A stretch of DNA of 64,000 nucleotides from Actinomycetospora chibensis (GTDB taxonomy: Bacteria; Actinomycetota; Actinomycetes; Mycobacteriales; Pseudonocardiaceae), in the NCBI RefSeq assembly GCF_028737215.1, contig NZ_JAQZAM010000011.1, positions 124,001-188,000 on the forward strand, in the 5' to 3' direction. Each line of letters begins with the position of its first letter. Position 1 is the first letter of the stretch. Position numbers and translations under genes: made by a program. Shown one piece after another: positions 1 through 8,294 of this stretch. Below the pieces are notes generated by a model, which saw only the letters and a list, made by a program, of their open reading frames with translations, searched no databases and was not told where the DNA came from.

Positions 1-443
1 ATGCCGTCCCAGCAGCCGAGCTCGCGGCTCCGCGGACTCTCGAAGTCCATCGACGTGCCGAGCGGGATGACGCCCTGGACGACGTCGGGCGCGAGCAGCG
101 CCATACGCACGGCGATCCAGCCGCCCTGGGAGGTCCCGAGCACGAACGCCCGGCCAATGCCGAGGGCGTCGAGGACGCCGAGGGCGGCCGCCGCGCTGTC
201 CCAGTAGGTGTAGTCGGCGTACCCGGCGCGGGTACTGCCGTGGCCGTAGGGCTCGATCGCGAGGAGGTTGGCGGTCCGCCGGAGCTCCTCGTCGGCGAAC
301 TGCGGCCGGTAGAGATCCACCGACGTGGTGAACGAGTTGGAGAGCACCAGCGTCGGGAGCGACGCGTCGTACGGCGCGGCGAGCGCGTACCCGATGGTCG
401 AGGAACCGAGGTGGGGCACGGTGACCGTGTCGGCGACGCTCAT
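1..443 (-). CDS. alpha/beta hydrolase, 3' part outside window
   Basis: Reads leftward from an ATG at 443 and runs off the window edge, so only about 147 N-terminal residues are visible. They have the alpha/beta-hydrolase pattern: an early strand LPTLVLSNSF, a region ending EPYGHGSTR, and the nucleophile elbow GTSQGGW with Ser as the expected nucleophile. The acid and His of the triad lie beyond the edge. The layout resembles 3-oxoadipate enol-lactone hydrolases and related small esterases, but the substrate cannot be named. It lies downstream of the NlpC/P60 gene on the same strand, 50 bases after that gene's stop. Confidence 0.85.
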   Translation of the reverse strand, partial: MSVADTVTVPHLGSSTIGYALAAPYDASLPTLVLSNSFTTSVDLYRPQFADEELRRTANLLAIEPYGHGSTRAGYADYTYWDSAAAALGVLDALGIGRAFVLGTSQGGWIAVRMALLAPDVVQGVIPLGTSMDFESPRSRELGCWDG

Positions 444-493
444 GGTCCGGAGCGTGTGACCCGGACCACGGTCGTGTCAATCGGCCGGGTCGA

Positions 494-1570
494 TCAGAGG
501 ACGACGCGCCGGACTCCGGAGAGGTTGCTGCGGACCTGGGAGACCTTGACGACGTCGCCGGACTGGGGGGCCTCGAGGAACTTGCCGTCGCCGACGTAGA
601 AGCCGACGTGGGTGACGGGCTCGTTGAAGAACAGCAGGTCACCGGGCCGGGCGTCCGGGAAGGACACCGGGATGCCGATGAGGGCCTGCTGGCGCGACAC
701 CCGCGGCAGCCCGACCCCGACCTGGCGGTAGGCCCACTGGACCAGCCCTGAGCAGTCGTAGGTGCTCGGCCCGGTGGCGCCCCACAGGTAGGGCTTGCCC
801 TGCTGGGTGAGCGCCGCCTTGAGGGCCTCGATGGCGATCCCGGTGCCGGCGATGTCGGTGGGGAAGTTCGTGGTGCCGCCGCGGCGCAGCGCGGCCAGGG
901 TCTCGGGTGAGGCGTCGGCGAGGGCCTGCTCGGCCGCAGCGACCTCGCGGTCGGCGTCGTCCTTGCGGCGCTGCGCCTCGTCGGCGGTGCGCTGCGCGTC
1001 GGCCACGGAGCGCTCGGCGTCGAGCGCGCGGGCGTCGGCGTCGCGCTCGGCGCCCTCGGCGACCGCGGTGGCGTCGAGGAAGCGCTGGACAAGGACACGG
1101 TTCTCCTCGGAGATGGTGTCCAGCAGCGAGGTGCGGTCGAGGTAGGCCTGCGGGGACTCCGCACCCAGCAGCGCACCCAGCGGGTCGAGCTGCCCGCCCT
1201 GGAAGGCGGCGCGGGAGACCTGGTCGACCTCGCCGAAGGCGACGTCGCGCTCGGCGCGGGCGGCGTCGGCGACCTCGCGGGCGGCGTCGGCCTCGCCGCG
1301 GGTGCGCTCGGCCTCGCCCCGGCGGACCCCGAGCTGCTCCTCCGCGTCCAGCGACGCCTCCGTGGCGTCGGCCGCGCGGGCGTTGGCCTGGGCGAGGGAC
1401 GTGACGGCGTCGGAGGCTCCGGGCGGGACGATGGGGTCGGCCCACGCGGAACCCGCGGGCCCGGCTCCGAGCCCCGCCCCGGACGCGAGCAGTGCGACGA
1501 CGGCCGTGACGACCACGGCCACCGAGAGGCGGCGGCGAGCGCCGCGATCCGCGGGGCGGGGAGACACCAC
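494..1570 (-). CDS. NlpC/P60 peptidoglycan endopeptidase with coiled coil, RipA/Rv2190c-like
   Basis: Secreted cell-wall hydrolase expected to cut peptide stems of peptidoglycan. A basic N-terminus and a hydrophobic stretch (about residues 12-35, ending near AWAD) form a signal peptide. An Ala/Glu/Arg-rich coiled coil follows (about 50-220), then a C-terminal NlpC/P60 domain (about 255-358). Cys in DCSGL, His in THVGF and Glu in EAPQSG match the Cys-His-Glu triad known from RipA. The frame is open up to 1681, but GTG at 1570 (or 1567) follows a purine-rich AGAGAGGA and puts the signal peptide right at the N-terminus, so I prefer it. In M. tuberculosis the equivalent Rv2190c also neighbours the DEDD nuclease and trpD. 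Confidence 0.88.
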   Translation of the reverse strand: MVSPRPADRGARRRLSVAVVVTAVVALLASGAGLGAGPAGSAWADPIVPPGASDAVTSLAQANARAADATEASLDAEEQLGVRRGEAERTRGEADAAREVADAARAERDVAFGEVDQVSRAAFQGGQLDPLGALLGAESPQAYLDRTSLLDTISEENRVLVQRFLDATAVAEGAERDADARALDAERSVADAQRTADEAQRRKDDADREVAAAEQALADASPETLAALRRGGTTNFPTDIAGTGIAIEALKAALTQQGKPYLWGATGPSTYDCSGLVQWAYRQVGVGLPRVSRQQALIGIPVSFPDARPGDLLFFNEPVTHVGFYVGDGKFLEAPQSGDVVKVSQVRSNLSGVRRVVL

Positions 1571-1820
1571 GGTGTCGTCGGGTCCTCTCTGCGCTGCCCG
1601 GCACAGCCGCGACCCCGGACCCTCCGGCCACCCGCACGGGGCGGCCCGGGACCGGACGTCTCGGCCCCCGACGGCCACCATCCGGAGCCCACGGCGCCCT
1701 GCTCGGGCAGCGGTGGGTGCGCGGACTCTAACCGACCGTGCTCGGCCCTCCGCACGCGGCGGCGGCGATCGGCGGGCGCCCGGGCGGCGGAGGGCCAGGC
1801 GCGCGCCGGGCGGCGCGCGT

Positions 1821-2105
1821 TCACCCCACGCCCCGGGCCCGCCGCGCCCCCACGACGCCGGCCGGACGTTCGCGCGGCGGCGCCGCCGGGGGCACCAGTC
1901 GCAGCCGCGGGATGAGCCCGTGGTCGGCCAGGACCTCGAGCGCGCGCTGCTCCACCGGGCCGAACTCCAGCGGCAGCGGACCGCCGGGCTCGTCCGGGGA
2001 CGGCGTGGCCCGGGCCGGGACCGTCGGCGTGCCGAGCAGCACCCCGACGACGCAGTCGTCGCAGGCGATGTCCCGCACCGTGCAGGTGTCGCAGTCGATG
2101 AGCAC
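1821..2105 (-). CDS. small conserved protein with N-terminal Cys-rich motif
   Basis: Ninety-four residues from GTG at 2105, five bases after GGGAGG, a good ribosome binding site. The start carries two Cys pairs (CDTCTVRDIACDDC) followed by a hydrophobic VVGVLLG. The centre reads ALEVLADHGLIPRLRLVP, and the tail is Pro/Arg-rich. I recall small actinobacterial proteins of this type, but none with a known role. The four Cys within 14 residues could bind a metal, which is inference. It stands alone between the NlpC/P60 and NYN genes on the same strand. The bases on either side (1682-1820 and 2106-2236) show nothing else. Confidence 0.7.
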   Translation of the reverse strand: MLIDCDTCTVRDIACDDCVVGVLLGTPTVPARATPSPDEPGGPLPLEFGPVEQRALEVLADHGLIPRLRLVPPAAPPRERPAGVVGARRARGVG

Positions 2106-2236
2106 AGCGGCCTCCCAGTGGTGTCGACGGCCTCTCGACGGCCTCGACGCCCTCGGCCCCCGGCAGGTCCGGGGTCATGCTGCGCACGCTAGGAGCGACC
2201 CCCGACAACGCCGCTCCACGAGTTCGCGCAGGGCCC

Positions 2237-3655
2237 TCAGATGCGCGCGAGCCGCCCCAGCAGGACGCTCGAGGGCACCGGGTGGGCGCCGCTGCGGCGC
2301 ACCGAGTCGACGACGGCGCGGTCGGACGTCACCACCACCAGCGGGCGGCCCTCCGGCTCCGCCCCGACCAGCGAACGGATGAGGTCGTCGGCGAGCACGC
2401 CGGCGTCGCTGAAGAGCACCCGCACCCCCCGCACCGAGTGCGTGGGCACCCCGGTGATCCCCGCACCGTCGAAGACGAGCGTCGTCTCGGCGCCGGTGCG
2501 CGCCGCGAGCGGCTGGACCGCGGCGACCAGGCGCTCGCGCTGCGCGGCGAGCGACAGCTCCGGCCAGCCCGTCTTGGTGACGTTGTAGCCGTCGACCATG
2601 AGGTGCACCTCGGGCAGCGCCAGCAGCCGGTCGAGCGCGGCCGGGTCGGTGACCCGCGCCTTCGGGGCCGCTCCCGACCCGGCGCCGACCAGCTCCGCGG
2701 GCCGCGTCCCGGTGTCCCCCGGCCGCAGGCCGAGCTCCCGGCGCAGGCCCTCCGCGGCGCCCGCGACGGTGTCGACGAGCAGGGCCAGGCGCGCGTCGTC
2801 GGCCCGCCGAGCCTCCACCGAGGCGCGCCGGACCCCGGCGAGCTCGTCGGCGGCACGGCGCGCGCGCTCCTCGGCGTGGGCCGCGGCCTCGCGGGCCCGG
2901 TCGCGCTCGCGGCGCAGCTCCGCCATCTCGGCGCGCAGCCCGCCCTCGCCCGCGTCCCGGGCGGCCCGCAGCTCGGCGGCCTCGTCCTCGGCGCGCCGCA
3001 CCCGCGTGCCCTGCTCGCGGAGGCGGGCGCGGAGCTTCGCGATCTCGTCGCGGTTCTCCTCGGCGGTGGCCTCGACCGCGGCGCGGGCCTGCTCGCGGTC
3101 CGCGGTGAGCCGCCGCACCTCGCCCTCGAGCTTCTCGACCTTCGCGACCGCGGCGTCGCGCTCGGAGCGGGCGCGGGCGGCGTCGGCGCGTTCCCCCAGG
3201 TCACGGACCAGGATCGAGCCCTCGTCCCGGCCCTCGAGCACGGCCACGGCCGCGGCGTGCACCGGGTCGTGGACCTCCGGGCGCCACCGTGCGGGCTGCT
3301 CCTCGGTCCACCAGCCGACGACGGACGCGGCGAACCCCTCCACGCTCCCCAGGGCCGTGAGCAGCGGCCCCGCACCGGCGCGGGCCCGCTTCGACGGCGC
3401 GAACCGGGACACCGCGCGCACCGGAGGGGGCAGGTCGGTGACCGGCATGTGCCCGACGGCCACGGACGCGAGCTCGGCCACCTTCGCCCGCACGGCCTCG
3501 GGCGCCCGCTCGAGGAGCTGGACGCGGACGGCGGCCCGGGCGGCCTCGTCGGGGACGTCCCCGTCGGTGGGGACGTCGGTGGGGACGTCGGTGGGGACGT
3601 CGGTGGGCACGTCGGCGGGTGCCCCCGTCGCCGCACCGTCGCCGTCGGCCTCCAT
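2237..3655 (-). CDS. NYN-domain protein (YacP-like RNase fold) with long coiled coil
   Basis: 472 residues. The C-terminal 130 form an NYN/PIN-like nuclease domain: HLMVDGYNVTK with the first conserved Asp and Asn, LVFDGAG, LFSDAGVLADD and VVTSDRAVVDSV supply the acidic residues. NYN domains are known metal-dependent RNases in RNA processing. The middle (about 150-320) is an Arg/Glu/Ala coiled coil likely to mediate oligomerisation. The N-terminus contains a tandem VPTD repeat encoded by 12-bp DNA repeats at 3563-3610. The ATG at 3655 is preceded by TAGCCT eight bases upstream and no Shine-Dalgarno sequence, so translation may be leaderless. RNA target unknown. Confidence 0.85.
   Translation of the reverse strand: MEADGDGAATGAPADVPTDVPTDVPTDVPTDGDVPDEAARAAVRVQLLERAPEAVRAKVAELASVAVGHMPVTDLPPPVRAVSRFAPSKRARAGAGPLLTALGSVEGFAASVVGWWTEEQPARWRPEVHDPVHAAAVAVLEGRDEGSILVRDLGERADAARARSERDAAVAKVEKLEGEVRRLTADREQARAAVEATAEENRDEIAKLRARLREQGTRVRRAEDEAAELRAARDAGEGGLRAEMAELRRERDRAREAAAHAEERARRAADELAGVRRASVEARRADDARLALLVDTVAGAAEGLRRELGLRPGDTGTRPAELVGAGSGAAPKARVTDPAALDRLLALPEVHLMVDGYNVTKTGWPELSLAAQRERLVAAVQPLAARTGAETTLVFDGAGITGVPTHSVRGVRVLFSDAGVLADDLIRSLVGAEPEGRPLVVVTSDRAVVDSVRRSGAHPVPSSVLLGRLARI
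3563..3610. repeat. 12-bp tandem repeat, four copies, inside the NYN gene
   Basis: Four head-to-tail copies of GTCGGTGGGGAC (the last has C for G at one site), with a more diverged fifth copy to 3622. On the minus strand they encode repeated VPTD in the disordered N-terminus. The unit is a multiple of three, so copy-number change would keep the frame. Confidence 0.9.
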
Positions 3656-3663
3656 GACCGCCC

Positions 3664-3669
3664 AGGCTA
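3664..3669 (-). promoter_or_regulatory. -10 element TAGCCT for the NYN gene (leaderless type)
   Basis: TAGCCT on the minus strand ends eight bases before the ATG at 3655, and no Shine-Dalgarno sequence lies between. This matches the actinobacterial TANNNT -10 consensus placed so that the RNA starts at or next to the start codon. Confidence 0.55.
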
Positions 3670-3747
3670 GCCCTGCCGAGGTCGCGATCCGGGCCGGTCA
3701 GGCCCGGTGCGGCGCGTGCTCGGCCGGGGACTGTCGGGGGGCACCCC

Positions 3748-3753
3748 TAGCGT
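3748..3753 (+). promoter_or_regulatory. -10 element TAGCGT for the DEDD/GIY-YIG gene
   Basis: TAGCGT ends nine bases before the ATG at 3763. There is no clear ribosome binding site in the gap, so the transcript would have a leader of at most a few bases. Confidence 0.45.
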
Positions 3754-3762
3754 CCCGCCGCG

Positions 3763-5505
3763 ATGGACGCCCCCGCCCGTCCGGTCACCGGTCCGGACCC
3801 CCAGCTCTCGTTCGGCGAGCTCGGCACGCCCCTGTCGGCCGTCACGTTCGTCGTGGTCGACCTGGAGACCACGGGTGGCCCGCCCGACTCGGACGCGATC
3901 ACCGAGATCGGGGCGGTCAAGGTGCGCGGCGGCGAGATCGTCGGCGAGTTCGCGACGCTCGTCGACCCGGGCGTCGCCGTGCCCCCGCAGATCGTCTCGC
4001 TCACCGGCATCACGACGGCGATGGTCCGGGACGCCCCGCGGCTGCCCGCGGTCCTGCCGGGTCTGCTGGAGTTCTGCGCCGGGGCGGTGCTCGTGGCCCA
4101 CAACGCGCCGTTCGACGTCGGGCACCTGCGCGCGGCCTGCCGGCGTCACGGCCCGCCGTGGCCGCGCCCGGCGGTGGTGTGCACGGCGCGGCTCGGGCGC
4201 CGCGTCCTGTCCCGCGACGAGGCGCCGTCGTGCCGGCTCTCGGCCCTGGCGGCGCTCTTCCGGGCGGGCACGCGCCCGATCCACCGCGCCCTGGACGACG
4301 CGCGGGCCACCGTCGACGTCCTGCACGGGCTGCTCGAGCGCGTCGGGGGCCGCGGCGTCTCGACGCTCGAGGACCTGCTGGCGCTGCAGGTCGAGGTCAG
4401 CCCGGTCCAGCGCGCCAAGCGCCACCTGGCCGACGCCGTCCCCGAGCAGCCCGGCGTCTACCTGTTCCGCGGGCCCGGCGACGAGGTGCTCTACGTCGGC
4501 ACCAGCGGCGACCTGCGACGACGCGTGCGCTCCTACTTCACCGGTGGCGACAAGCGGGCCCGCATCAAGGAGATGATCGGGCTGGTCGAGCGGGTCGACT
4601 GGGTGGTGTGCGCCCACGCCCTCGAGGCCGAGGTCCGGGAGCTGCGCCTGCTCGCCGGGCACGCGCCCCGCTACAACCGGCGCTCGCGCTTCCCGCACCG
4701 TGGCTGGTGGGTCGCGCTCACCGACGAGCCCTTCCCCCGGCTCTCCGTGGTCCGCACCCCGCGCGCCGACGCCGTCGGCCCCTTCGGGCGCCGTCCCGAC
4801 GCCGTGGCCGCGGTCCAGGCCCTGCAGGACGCCCTCCCGCTGCGGCCGTGCACCCAGCGCATCCCGGCGCGCGGCGCGTCCGGAACGCCGTGCGCGCTGC
4901 ACGAGATGGGCCGGTGCGGGGCGCCGTGCGCGGGCCACGTGGACGTCGCGGCCTACCGGCCCGTGGTCGACGACGCCCGGGCGCTCGTCCGCGGCGCCGA
5001 CGACGCGGGGCTGCGCCGGCTCTCGGCGACGGTGGGCGACCTCGCGGCCGCCGAGCGCTTCGAGGACGCCGCGGCCCACCGCGACCGCCTCGCCGATCTC
5101 GCCGCCGCCCTCGGGCGCGTCCAGCGCCTGTCCGCCGTGGCCGGGGCGCCGGAGATGATCGCCGCCCGCCCGGACGGGGAGCGCGGGTGGGACCTCGCGG
5201 TCGTCCGGCACGGACGTCTGGCGGCGGCGGGACGCGCCCGCCGGGGCGTGCCGCCGATGCCGGTGGTCGAGGCCCTCGTGGCCTCCGCCGAGACGGTGCG
5301 CCCCGGCGACGGCCCGCTGTGCGGCGCACCGCCGGAGGAGGTCGCCGTCGTCACCCGCTGGCTCGAACGGCCCGGGACGCGGATGGTCCGCACCACCACC
5401 CCGTGGGCGATGCCGGCCGCCGGGGCCGGCGCGTGGGCCGGGTGGGTCGGGCGGGCGCGCGAGGCACGGCGCGAGCCTGCGGGTGCACCGGGCGAGCCGC
5501 CCTAG
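3763..5505 (+). CDS. DEDD exonuclease / GIY-YIG (UvrC N-terminal-like) nuclease, Rv2191-like
   Basis: 580 residues joining two nucleases. Residues about 25-190 are a DnaQ-like DEDDh 3'-5' exonuclease: VVVDLETTG (Asp and Glu of ExoI), LVAHNAPFDVGHL (ExoII) and HRALDDARAT (ExoIII). Residues about 220-310 are a GIY-YIG domain (GVYLFRG then LYVGTS and an Arg helix) like the N-terminus of UvrC or Cho. The C-terminal half is Ala/Arg-rich with a Cys-containing HEMGRCGAPC segment as in UvrC-family proteins. The arrangement is that of Rv2191. A role in DNA repair or end processing is likely; no helicase or UvrB-contact partner is adjacent. TAGCGT lies nine bases before the ATG. Confidence 0.9.
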   Translation: MDAPARPVTGPDPQLSFGELGTPLSAVTFVVVDLETTGGPPDSDAITEIGAVKVRGGEIVGEFATLVDPGVAVPPQIVSLTGITTAMVRDAPRLPAVLPGLLEFCAGAVLVAHNAPFDVGHLRAACRRHGPPWPRPAVVCTARLGRRVLSRDEAPSCRLSALAALFRAGTRPIHRALDDARATVDVLHGLLERVGGRGVSTLEDLLALQVEVSPVQRAKRHLADAVPEQPGVYLFRGPGDEVLYVGTSGDLRRRVRSYFTGGDKRARIKEMIGLVERVDWVVCAHALEAEVRELRLLAGHAPRYNRRSRFPHRGWWVALTDEPFPRLSVVRTPRADAVGPFGRRPDAVAAVQALQDALPLRPCTQRIPARGASGTPCALHEMGRCGAPCAGHVDVAAYRPVVDDARALVRGADDAGLRRLSATVGDLAAAERFEDAAAHRDRLADLAAALGRVQRLSAVAGAPEMIAARPDGERGWDLAVVRHGRLAAAGRARRGVPPMPVVEALVASAETVRPGDGPLCGAPPEEVAVVTRWLERPGTRMVRTTTPWAMPAAGAGAWAGWVGRAREARREPAGAPGEPP

Positions 5506-5569
5506 ACTCTCGGAACCCGGGGCCGGGCGGCCGGCCCCCGAGCCACACCCGAGCGACGAGGAGGGCCCG

Positions 5570-5848
5570 TTGATCACGGCCTTCGTGCTGGTCCACGCCG
5601 ACGCCGACCACATCCCCGAGACCGCCCAGGCCATCGCGGACCTCGACGGCGTCGCGGAGGTGTACTCCTGCGCCGGCGACGTCGACCTGGTCGCCGTGGT
5701 CCGCGTCCGGGAGCACGAGCAGCTCGCGGACGTCATCGCCGGCGGGCTGAGCCGCGTGTCCGGGGTGCGCAGCACCTCCACGCACATCGCCTTCCGCTCC
5801 TACTCCTCGAGCGACGACGCCTCGGCGTTCTCGATGGGGCTCGACTAG
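5570..5848 (+). CDS. Free-standing Lrp/AsnC ligand-binding (RAM) domain protein
   Basis: About 92 residues starting at TTG 5570, preceded by GAGGAGGG (5557-5564) as ribosome binding site. The sequence ITAFVLVHADADHIPE, IADLDGVAEVYSCAGDVDLVAVVRV and a closing HIAFRSYS match the RAM/Lrp effector domain of mycobacterial proteins that lack a helix-turn-helix. Such proteins form beta-alpha-beta dimers and bind amino acids; here there is no DNA-binding part. It sits between the nuclease gene and convergent trpD, the same relation as in mycobacteria, so a link to amino-acid sensing is plausible but not shown. Confidence 0.85.
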   Translation: MITAFVLVHADADHIPETAQAIADLDGVAEVYSCAGDVDLVAVVRVREHEQLADVIAGGLSRVSGVRSTSTHIAFRSYSSSDDASAFSMGLD

Positions 5849-5856
5849 CGGGCCCC

Positions 5857-5892
5857 GCCCTCATTCACGCCCTCATTCACGCCCTCAGTCAC
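5857..5892. repeat. 12-bp direct repeat, three copies, at the 3' end of trpD
   Basis: GCCCTCATTCAC occurs twice and GCCCTCAGTCAC once, head to tail. The third copy overlaps the last trpD codons and its stop at 5885-5887, so trpD's stop codon may have been recruited from a repeat unit. It fills the whole gap between the convergent genes. Confidence 0.8.
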
Positions 5893-6967
5893 GGACGGCA
5901 CGGGCGACCGCCGACCAGCGCTCGAGCAGCGCCGCGGCGGCCCCCGAGTCGACCGCCTCGGCGGCCCGGCGCATCCCGGTCGCCACACCGGCGTGCAGGT
6001 CGGTCATCGCCGTGCCGGTGACGGACTCCTCGTGGGCGGCGAGCGCGGCGCCGGCGTTGAGCAGCACCGCGTCCCGGACCGCCCCGGGCTCGCCGGCGAA
6101 CACCGCGCGGGCCACCGCGGCGTTGTGGGCGGCGTCCCCGCCCCGCAGCGCCCCGGGACCGGAGACCGGCACGCCCAGCGCGGTCGGGTCGAGCGTCTCC
6201 ACCCGCACCCCGCCCGGTCCGGCGTGCCAGACGGTGGTCGTGGTCGCGGTGGTGACCTCGTCGAGCCCGTCGTCGCCTCGCACGACCACGGCGCGGTCCC
6301 CGCGCGCGGCGAGCACCTCGGCGAGGATCGGGGCGAAGCGCAGGTCGGCGCACCCGATCAGCGCCGCGCCCGGGCGGGCCGGGTTGGTCAGCGGCCCGAG
6401 CAGGTTGAACGCGGTCGGCACACCGAGCTGGCCGCGCACCGGGCCGGCGTGGCGCATCGCCGGGTGGAAGACCTGGGCGAAGCAGAACCCGATGCCGACC
6501 TCGGCGACGCAGCGGGCGACGGCGTCGGGACCGAGGTCGACCGGCACGCCGAGGGCCTCGAGGACGTCCACCGACCCGCTCTGCGACGAGGCGGCGCGCC
6601 CGCCGTGCTTCACGACGCGGGCACCGGCCGCGGCCATCACGACGGCCGCCATGGTCGAGATGTTCACGGTGTGCGCGCCGTCGCCGCCGGTGCCGACGAT
6701 GTCGACCACCGGGCCGGGGACGTCCACGGGCCGGGCGTGGGCGAGCATCGCCGTCGCCAGCCCCGCGATCTCCGGGGCCGTCTCCCCCTTGGCCCGCAGG
6801 GCCACGACGAACCCCGCGACCTGCGCGGGCGAGGCCTCGCCCGACATCACCTGGTCCATCGCCCACTCGGTGTCGTCCGCGGCGAGGTCCTGCCCCGCCA
6901 GCAGTCGCCCGAGCAGGCCCGGCCAGCTCGGGGCCGCTGCGACCGGCGTCCCCACCGCGGCCGTCAC
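5885..6967 (-). CDS. trpD: Anthranilate phosphoribosyltransferase
   Basis: Transfers phosphoribose from PRPP to anthranilate, the second step of the tryptophan branch. 360 residues, normal for the family. Signatures: [18 protein letters not shown] (PRPP and anthranilate site), [34 protein letters not shown] and NLLGPLTNP. The start is GTG at 6967, whose bases overlap the TGA of the upstream receiver-like gene (GTGA), so the two are translationally coupled. No other trp genes are nearby. The position next to the ctaE-qcr locus is the same as in M. tuberculosis (Rv2192c). Confidence 0.95.
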   Translation of the reverse strand: MTAAVGTPVAAAPSWPGLLGRLLAGQDLAADDTEWAMDQVMSGEASPAQVAGFVVALRAKGETAPEIAGLATAMLAHARPVDVPGPVVDIVGTGGDGAHTVNISTMAAVVMAAAGARVVKHGGRAASSQSGSVDVLEALGVPVDLGPDAVARCVAEVGIGFCFAQVFHPAMRHAGPVRGQLGVPTAFNLLGPLTNPARPGAALIGCADLRFAPILAEVLAARGDRAVVVRGDDGLDEVTTATTTTVWHAGPGGVRVETLDPTALGVPVSGPGALRGGDAAHNAAVARAVFAGEPGAVRDAVLLNAGAALAAHEESVTGTAMTDLHAGVATGMRRAAEAVDSGAAAALLERWSAVARAVRD

Positions 6968-7380
6968 CCGCGGACGGCGGGGGCGGACCGCTCCCGCAGA
7001 ACGGTGGCGACGGTCTCGGCGGCCGTCACCGGGTCCAGCGGCTGCACGAGGACGGCGTCGGCCTGCGACCAGGTCGCGAGCCAGTGGTCGTCGCGACGCC
7101 GGACGACGACGATGATCGGCGGCGGGTCGTCGCTCTCGTTCTTGATCTGGCGGCACACCCCCATCCCGCCGGTGGGCTGCGCCTCCCCGTCGAGGACCGC
7201 GAGGTCGATCTCGCCGGCGTCGAAGGACCCGAGGACGTCCCCGATGCTCTCCGCCTCGACGAAGCGCAGTCGAGGCAGGTCGGGCGCGGGGCGACGCCCC
7301 ACGGCGCTGGAGATGGCCTCGCGCACCTCCGGACGATGGCTCATCACCACGACCGTGAGTGTGGGGCTCGGGGCGCTCAT
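6964..7380 (-). CDS. Receiver-like (CheY fold) orphan protein
   Basis: 138 residues with a response-regulator-like pattern but no output domain: [15 protein letters not shown] at the start, [21 protein letters not shown] at the usual phosphorylation position (Asp in VLDGE), then [12 protein letters not shown] and a closing [12 protein letters not shown]. The acidic pair expected near the N-terminus is replaced by Ser-His-Arg-Pro-Glu, so phosphorylation may be lost. ATG at 7380 follows TAGCAT by seven bases, a leaderless arrangement. Its stop overlaps the trpD start, suggesting shared expression. Function unknown. Confidence 0.8.
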   Translation of the reverse strand: MSAPSPTLTVVVMSHRPEVREAISSAVGRRPAPDLPRLRFVEAESIGDVLGSFDAGEIDLAVLDGEAQPTGGMGVCRQIKNESDDPPPIIVVVRRRDDHWLATWSQADAVLVQPLDPVTAAETVATVLRERSAPAVRG

Positions 7381-7387
7381 GGGGCGG

Positions 7388-7393
7388 ATGCTA
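7388..7393 (-). promoter_or_regulatory. -10 element TAGCAT for the receiver-like gene and trpD
   Basis: TAGCAT on the minus strand lies seven bases before the ATG at 7380, with no Shine-Dalgarno sequence. It would drive the receiver-like gene and coupled trpD as a leaderless message. Confidence 0.6.
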
Positions 7394-7595
7394 TCCGGCG
7401 GACCCCGTGGGCACCGAGCCCCACGACCACCGGCCGCGCCACGCCCGACGATCGGTACGACGAATCGACGTACGACGGCGGGTAGGAGAACCTGCAGGTG
7501 AGGGGCGTGCAGGTCGCGGCGGGTGCGGACCGTCTCCCGACGACGGCACGATCCGCCCTCGCCCCGACGGGCTGGTGTCGGGCAGAGGTGTCATC

Positions 7596-8219
7596 ATGAC
7601 GCCCGTGACGACCGCCCAGGGTGCGCCGGCGCCTTCCTTCAGCGCGAGGATTCACTCCCTCAACCGGCCCAACGTCGTGAGCGTGGGGACCATCATCTGG
7701 CTCTCCAGCGAGCTGATGTTCTTCGCCGGGCTGTTCGCCATGTACTTCGTCGCGCGTGCGAACGCGACGGAGGGATGGCCACCGGAGCCCACCGAGCTCG
7801 ACGTGCCGTACGCGCTGGTGAACACGATCATCCTCGTGGCCTCGTCGTTCACGTGCCAGTACGGCGTGTTCGCGGCGGAGCGCGGCGACGTGTTCGGTCT
7901 CCGCCGCTGGTACGCGATCACGTTCGTGATGGGCACGATCTTCGTGCTCGGGCAGGTCTTCGAGTACCACACTCTCGTCACCGAGCACGCGACGACGATC
8001 TCCAGCAGCTCCTACGGGTCCGTCTTCTACATCACCACCGGATTCCACGCGCTGCACGTTACGGGCGGCCTGATCGCGTTCATCCTGCTCATAGCCCGCA
8101 CGTTCCTGAGTCGGTTCACACCGGCGCAGGCCACGGCGGCGATCGTCGTCTCGTACTACTGGCACTTCGTGGACGTGGTCTGGATCGGCCTGTTCGCGGT
8201 CATCTACTTCATCCGCTGA
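7596..8219 (+). CDS. ctaE: Cytochrome c oxidase subunit III
   Basis: Subunit III of the aa3-type terminal oxidase in the plasma membrane. 207 residues with five membrane segments, the usual actinobacterial form. Family markers are [39 protein letters not shown] and the final [14 protein letters not shown]. The start ATG at 7596 follows GGCAGAGG at a spacing of seven. It opens the ctaE-qcrC-qcrA-qcrB operon, the actinobacterial arrangement in which bcc complex and oxidase form one supercomplex. I saw no clear -10 box in the 215 bases upstream (7381-7595). Confidence 0.96.
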   Translation: MTPVTTAQGAPAPSFSARIHSLNRPNVVSVGTIIWLSSELMFFAGLFAMYFVARANATEGWPPEPTELDVPYALVNTIILVASSFTCQYGVFAAERGDVFGLRRWYAITFVMGTIFVLGQVFEYHTLVTEHATTISSSSYGSVFYITTGFHALHVTGGLIAFILLIARTFLSRFTPAQATAAIVVSYYWHFVDVVWIGLFAVIYFIR

Positions 8220-8294
8220 CCCGTGTCGGCGACCCCGCAAGGCCCGCAGGACCAACCGCACCACCACCGAGGAGAGCTCGAGGTTGGGCACCCG

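Noticed and set aside
2177-3670. Long open frame antisense to the NYN gene
   Set aside because: The opposite strand gives complete NYN and coiled-coil motifs. The antisense product is Gly/Arg/Pro/His-rich low complexity typical of shadow frames in GC-rich DNA.
5857-5892. CRISPR-like array
   Set aside because: Three adjacent 12-bp units with no spacers; a simple tandem repeat.
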